Shown: one piece after another, positions 59,417 through 64,000 of the stretch
How positions within the stretch are numbered: the first letter of the stretch is position 1
How the letters are laid out: each line of letters begins with the position of its first letter
Source of the DNA: Gaeumannomyces sp. JS-464
Lineage: Eukaryota > Ascomycota > Sordariomycetes > Magnaporthales > Magnaporthaceae
Assembly: GCA_002197995.1 (NCBI GenBank)
Contig: NGZR01000001.1
Span: 3,782,001 to 3,846,000 of the forward strand
Reading direction: 5' to 3'
DNA: 64,000 nt
Translations under genes and position numbers: made by a program
Notes under the pieces: model-generated
Told to the model about the DNA's origin: nothing
The model's input: the letters and a program-made list of their open reading frames with translations, nothing else
Databases searched by the model: none

Positions 59417-59924
59417 CCGGGTAGGGCGAGACGAGTGCGCAAAGGGGGGACGGGGACAAAGATTGACACGCATCGATCTCCCGCGACGAATGCTCAAAAG
59501 TTGTTTCTTTACTGGCTGGTTCCGACGCACGAATCCTGTTCCCGCAACTTGTATCACACCCAAGCAATGCAATATTTGGCTGGCTTTCTTTTTTAGCATC
59601 TCGGTCACGCTGCCCGCATCGCCAAAGGTAGCACTTATGCACTTGCCGTGTTTGCGGGCACTTCCGCAGGTTAGAGTTCCATTTCCATCGTCCGTGGCTG
59701 TTTGTTGTGGGTCCGTCCCTCGGATCGTCCTTCGCACTCGAAGCACAGCCCGGGCTAGGCACCCATCAGCGTGGCGGTAGGGTATTTAATCCCTTCATGC
59801 TCCCTTGCACTTTTTCTTTTGTGCATCGAACCTAGGAGGCTCGGTACCAGCACTGGGCGGATGCCGCAAAGGTCTCGGCGACAAGACACTTCCTCGAGCA
59901 TCATTCGCTACGTCGATTGCAACG
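59417..59924. other. Intergenic
   Basis: About 500 bp between the large MACPF-like gene and the next gene on the same strand. Nothing supported. Confidence 0.5.
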
Positions 59925-61245
59925 ATGGAGCTTTTTAATGACGGCCACTTCTCCATCGTCGAGTCTGCGAGGTGGATTCCACCCATTCCCCCGACTGCCC
60001 TTGAGCTGCGGTCCTTCATCTGGCTCCATTATCTGCGTCGGTTCCGATTCATCCCAATCCGTATCAGCTCAGGACCGAGGCGCTTTAGCGAGCCGGACTA
60101 CACCCTCGAGAACGGCCTGGGCAAAATCATCAGCGGGACAGGCTACTATGCTTACATATCTCATTACGGCTCATCCTTGAGCCCGCTGCTGAAGGCAACA
60201 GCGAGGCTAGAAAAGCCGCTCTCGACTTCTACCGCGTCCACCTTCCGCTCTCGTACTATGGGCGCAGCGACGAGGAGAAGCCCCCGTGCCTTTACATGAA
60301 CCCCGAGCACGACGTCCTGGCCCCCAGCGAGTTCCAAGACGATGTGGTGCGTCACTGGAGACCCTGGGTCCTAGCCGGCTTCTTGCACGACGTCAAGGCC
60401 TACGATCCCAAGGGCATCGGTGTCGTGCACCTGGCATTACGACCCAACTCTAGCTTTCTCCACCGCTCGCATGGTGCAGGGAGCAGAAATCCATTCTCCC
60501 AAAAGTTGCTCGGCGCCATCCACCCGCAAGCTGCGGCGTCGCTCCGTGACACCCTGGAAAACAAACTGAGCACGGTCTTCTATCTCAACTACATCCTGCT
60601 AAACTACTTTAGCAAGAGAGTAGCCGGGCCCTCGAAGTCGCCTCGGCCTCTTGCAGCACAATACCTGCGCGGCCTCCTCTCCGGCGCCACCTGATGTCCG
60701 TCACCGACTTCAACTGGCTCGAAGCCGATCCCAGACCGGTAGATATGGATCTGAAAGAGGTAGCCTTCTACTACGGCGATCCCGGTGACTACTACAACGG
60801 CTGGCTCCGGCTCGAGGAAGCCTTGGGGGTTCAGCGACAGCGCCCTGTCGACTTTCTGATATGTCCCTCGGTGAACTGGAGGCTCGAATCTATCGATGAT
60901 CTCCCGGAGCCGAGAGGGCAGGCTGCTAAGCAGGCGTGGCGGGCAAAGCAGCCCCACACCCGCGAGGGCCTCCAGAGGTTTCTGGCCGAGGAGCAGCAGG
61001 AATGGGACAAGACCCTCGACTGGGTGGAAATGCAGAGGCTTCTTCTGGAAGGCCCGGGGCGCGGCGACCTGCCTGACCAAGGAGCACTCAAGGGGCTAGA
61101 AAGCGAGGCCCAGTCGGTGGTCGGTGCGTGGGTGCTCCCACGCAGTGCCTTCAGGGAGACCGTCGCCAATGGCAGGATCGGAGCGACGTATGATTTCTCG
61201 GAGGACCGGCCAGGCCTGATTGTTTTTGAACATGCCGCGGCATGA
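59925..61245 (+). CDS. Fungal protein of unknown function
   Basis: About 440 residues from ATG 59925 ('MELFNDGHFSIVESARWIPP'). The N-terminal part has 'LELRSFIWLHYLRRFRFIPI'. The middle has 'GVVHLALRPNSSFLHRSHGA' and a hydrophobic 'NKLSTVFYLNYILLNYFSKR'. The C-terminal part is 'WLEADPRPVDMDLKEVAFYY', 'GDPGDYYNGWLRLEEALGVQ' and 'GRIGATYDFSEDRPGLIVFE'. There is no signal peptide or known catalytic motif. Two frame breaks occur, near 60190 and 60645. Coding composition is strong. It follows the large MACPF-like gene by 508 bp on the same strand, so a functional link to that locus is possible but not shown. Confidence 0.6.
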
Positions 61246-61659
61246 GGGTTGTGTATCAGGAGGGACTTTGTCAGGGCTGAGAACTTCTCGGCATCATTTG
61301 CTTTACACATAGCCTAGCTCATTTGCGACCTCAGTTTTGAAGCGCAGTTTGGCATTTTAGGCAATGGCTTAGACCTTCAGCCTCGGCTGCGCAAATTAAA
61401 CCTCGAGGAGTGTCGCGAGATGGCACTCCAGCTCACGGCCCGTTTCTTGAAGTCTCCCCCGCGACTCGGCTCGCATTGGGCTCCATAGTCTCGCAGCCCG
61501 TACAGCGGCAGCGGGAGGGCACTCCCTTCCCAGACGGGCAAGCCTTTGTCTGCTTAGCTGCTGACTGACTATAACGCAGGTCAGGAAAGCTGCCCGGGGG
61601 AGATGTAAAAAAAAAATTAAAAAAAAGGAAGAAGAAAAAAAGAAAAAAAAAAACCGGTG
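61246..61659. other. Intergenic with A-rich tract
   Basis: No gene is supported. An A-rich stretch (61606-61651) adjoins the Pol III-like element. Confidence 0.5.
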
Positions 61660-61799
61660 AAAAAAACACAGGAGTTGTTCCCATGGGTGGGAGTTGAACT
61701 TTGGATCTAACGAGTGCCTACCCCATCAATCCAGACGTGCGACACCGTCCCGCTTAACAGCGCATTAGACCCTAACCGTTCGACCAGTGGGCTCCTGTG
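61660..61799 (-). ncRNA. Pol III-type element, tRNA-like or tRNA-derived
   Basis: Read on the minus strand, the element has an A-box match (TGGTCGAACGG, fitting TRGYNNARNNG) near 61786 and a B-box-like AGTTCAACTCC near 61697. It ends in a run of seven T (61660-61666), a Pol III terminator. The ends pair over 8 bp (CACAGGAG with CTCCTGTG), and an inner 10-bp stem pairs GGGTCTAATG with CGTTAGATCC. The A-to-B distance of roughly 85 bp is longer than in a plain tRNA, and D- and T-stems do not pair properly, so this is not a standard tRNA. A tRNA pseudogene, a tRNA-derived short repeat or a novel small RNA all remain possible. Confidence 0.35.
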
Positions 61800-62457
61800 G
61801 TGACTTTCGGACGAGAGAGAAGCCATATAAGGGCTACCGCCATCTTGTCACCCAAATATCACTATGGTAGATCAACTAAGCTGGGGTTTGCTCCTGTTCC
61901 AGTGGTTTCGATCCCTACTTTCTCCTCTAGAATTCTAGGCCCCTCGACGCAATTCCCACCCTCCGGCGCCTCGCCCCATTTCCAGCTGGCGTAATGATCT
62001 CGCCCTGGGTGAAAGGCCCGCACATCAGCATTTCCTTCTCACACACCGCCCAGGCAAGCCCCAGCCTCGCTCAAGATTATCTGATCCCGGCACCCGTGGA
62101 CCCAAACTTGGAGCCAGGAAGAGCCGAGGGGGCATCTCGAGGGCTTAGCGAAGGGCGCCCGAGTAGTTGACCGTAGGGTGTCGCAACACATTCGTGTTGG
62201 TATCCAAAAGTAGAGCTTCCCATAAGGCCGTTGGAACGACATGGCTCCTTGCCGGTGCTGGACATGACGGCGGCGGCCCCGGGTCCAGCGCGTTTATTGC
62301 GCAGAGGTATCCCAAGCAGACATAATGTATCAAGCCACAATTTCCATCCCAGCTTGCAAATACCCCCGGACGGAATACATAGGCACCAACGTGAGCACGG
62401 ACCGATAAACATTCCTCCAGCGACCTCACTCAACAATCAGGACAAGATTTTACCCTC
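61800..62457. other. Intergenic
   Basis: About 660 bp between the Pol III-like element and the APH-type gene. No gene is supported. Confidence 0.5.
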
Positions 62458-63681
62458 TCAAGAATAGCCCCCGTGCAAATAACCCATCTCCTTTAGAACC
62501 TCCTTTTCCAAGTTCGATTGGATATCCTTAGTCCATGGCTCAGGATCTTCAGCCCCAGCTTTGCGAACCCAGCCTTGACAAATGTCCGAAGATCGCTCCA
62601 GCTTCTCCCTCTCCATCCACTTCGCCTGGACTCGGATTCCGACGTTTCGCGCCATCCTTCTCTTCATGGACTCGTTGGTAACCCAGAGCGCCTCGATCAG
62701 CTTAGCATGGCACTCTGCTTGCGGCACCAGATGGCAAGTGCGCTCCTTGAACAGGAATACCAGGTGAAATGCATGTTCGAAATCCCAAGCTTGGTATCCT
62801 TGACTCCATACTTGTAGGCAAACAGGTAGAAGCCAGCCATCTCCCAGTCGACGATGGCAGCCAGCTCGTAGCGCGGGGCTTCATCCTCGGCCTGCGAGGC
62901 TTGCCGGACGAGCACGTCGCGGGGCTCGAGGTCGTTGTGACAGAGGACGGCGTGCGACAGGAGGTCGTCGAGGTCTGAATGATTAAATCTCACACAGCCT
63001 AGGCCCTCACGCGCCGCCTCGATCACGACGCCTTCGTTCGTCTCCGAAAGCCTGCAGTCGCGCGAATCCAAGGCACCCGCTGGGAGGATTTCGGTCAAGA
63101 GTTTCTTGAGACCTGGAGAGTGTCCACGCGCACAATCGGGGGGGGGGGGGGGGGGGGGGGGGGGCCGAGGCACCAGGCCCTGGACGGCAAGAGGCGCCCA
63201 GTAGGTTTTGAACGGCCTCGCTATCCCGAACCAACTCGTGAAGCTTCTCCACAGCACCAACGACAGAATCCATCAGCTCCGCCTGATGGGTAGGGCTGAG
63301 CGTCTCCCAGACATCCTCGAGGTTGACCGTTCCCATACAGTACTCAGTCACGGAATAGTCGACATGCCTTCCGTCTGCGGTCGACGCTGTGCCGACGTCA
63401 AACATCGCCGGGACAAGATCGGGTAGTTGGCCCTGCCCCAATCGCTGGAAAGCCGCGACATCGAACAAGCGACATCCGCACCCCTCTGTTTCCAGCCGCA
63501 CAACAAGATCCTTGGGATAACCAGGAAGCGGAGAGGCCTCGAGATGGAGGCTGAAAGTGCAAGTGTCGAGTGAGTTTGCGAGAATTTTGCACCTTGCCAC
63601 CGTGGCGTCAGGCCCGCCCCAGAAGATGTCGTAGAGAACCTTATCGTCCGGGACGAGTTCTTGTTTCTCGTATGAAGCCAT
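62458..63681 (-). CDS. Aminoglycoside-phosphotransferase-like (APH) family protein
   Basis: About 407 residues from ATG 63681. The N-lobe carries 'YPKDLVVRLETEGCGCRLFD'. The central part has 'VVGAVEKLHELVRDSEAVQN'. The catalytic loop is 'LLSHAVLCHNDLEPRDVLVR' (His-Asn-Asp, with Asp as catalytic base), and 'YELAAIVDWEMAGFYLFAYK' provides the metal-binding Asp. This is the fungal APH/ChoK-like kinase family, usually of unknown small-molecule substrate; antibiotic resistance should not be assumed. A 27-bp poly-G tract lies in the middle of the gene, and the frame also changes near 62745 to reach the tail 'MKRRMARNVGIRVQAKWMER'. It is probably functional if the tract is an artefact. Confidence 0.82.
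63138..63164. repeat. Poly-G tract (27 bp) inside a coding region
   Basis: A pure G run (C on the coding strand, giving polyproline) between the N-lobe linker and the conserved segment before the catalytic loop of the APH-like gene. It changes the apparent frame. Confidence 0.95.
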
Positions 63682-64000
63682 CTCGCGGCCGAAAAATGCT
63701 ACCCCAGGCAGAATTGGCGTAAGAGACGAACAAGAAGACCGGTAGAGGGGGGAAAGAGGTTGGCGTCAGTGGCGCCAAACCCTGGCAATTTTGCCCTGTC
63801 ATCTTTTCTCTGTTCACCTCAGACTCGTGCCTTTTCAAACGCGATGGCAAGGGGCTGCGTCTTTCTTGGCCGTTACCGTCGAATGCCGAGCAGCACAGGT
63901 CAACATGAACAGAGTGATGCAGGCAGCCCACAAACTCACTCTGGGAAGATCCGTTACCATTCGGTAACCTGTTAGGCGGGCCGGTGTGCCCACCAACGGC
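63682..64000. other. Upstream region of the APH-like gene, window edge
   Basis: About 320 bp with no supported gene, probably the promoter of the APH-like gene. Confidence 0.5.

Noticed and set aside
62458..63681. Antibiotic-resistance gene
   Set aside because: The APH fold is shared by many fungal small-molecule kinases; nothing in the sequence indicates an antibiotic substrate.
1..64000. Transposon, LTR or CRISPR structures
   Set aside because: No transposase, reverse transcriptase or regularly spaced repeats were seen. Only short microsatellites and homopolymers.

Overview
This window is nuclear DNA of a filamentous ascomycete, most likely a sordariomycete. Genes lie on both strands, are GC-rich at third codon positions, and are interrupted by short introns of about 55 to 110 bp with GT(A/G)AGT-like donors, CTAAC or CTGAC branch points and CAG or TAG acceptors. 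A PDK1/Pkh kinase, a Snf12-type SWI/SNF subunit, a peroxisomal long-chain acyl-CoA synthetase, HET-domain proteins and a DUF6594 protein all fit Pezizomycotina. The species cannot be fixed from the sequence alone.

Layout. 1-6.4 kb: the 3' end of a TPR protein (+), an aspartic-peptidase-like membrane protein (-) and a fungal BTB protein (-). 9.9-19.5 kb: three conserved ascomycete proteins of unknown function (-), then the PDK1-like kinase (+). 20.5-26.5 kb: the Snf12 homologue, a short-chain dehydrogenase and an acyltransferase-3 membrane protein (all +). 26.8-29.6 kb: a small BTB protein and a kinase-like protein (both -). 31.6-34.5 kb: a HET-domain gene followed by a short DUF6594 membrane protein (+). 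34.7-36.9 kb: acyl-CoA synthetase (-). 36.9-41.9 kb: about 5 kb with no gene I can support. 41.9-43.0 kb: a MARVEL-type membrane protein plus an overlapping second reading frame. 44.2-47.2 kb: a broken HET/ankyrin gene. 48.9-49.7 kb: a pseudokinase-like protein. 50.3-51.6 kb: a secreted esterase. 53.6-59.4 kb: a divergent pair of proteins that both carry a MACPF-type signature. 59.9-61.2 kb: an unknown protein. 61.7 kb: a Pol III-like element. 62.5-63.7 kb: an APH-type phosphotransferase.

The left half is mostly conserved cellular genes. The right half, from about 28 kb, is richer in accessory-type genes: HET, HET/ankyrin, DUF6594, kinase-like, MACPF-like and APH. The most interesting locus is the divergent MACPF-like pair at 53.6-59.4 kb. 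It could be a pore-forming or membrane-acting module of fungal self/non-self or defence biology; that role is inference.

Two cautions apply throughout. Most genes contain one or more single-base frame breaks, often at short homopolymers and even in strongly conserved genes, so many are probably sequence errors rather than real lesions. Four poly-G/poly-C tracts of 21-35 bp sit in or next to genes and may be assembly artefacts. Two genes (HET/ankyrin and the large MACPF-like gene) also carry in-frame stop codons that simple indel errors do not explain.
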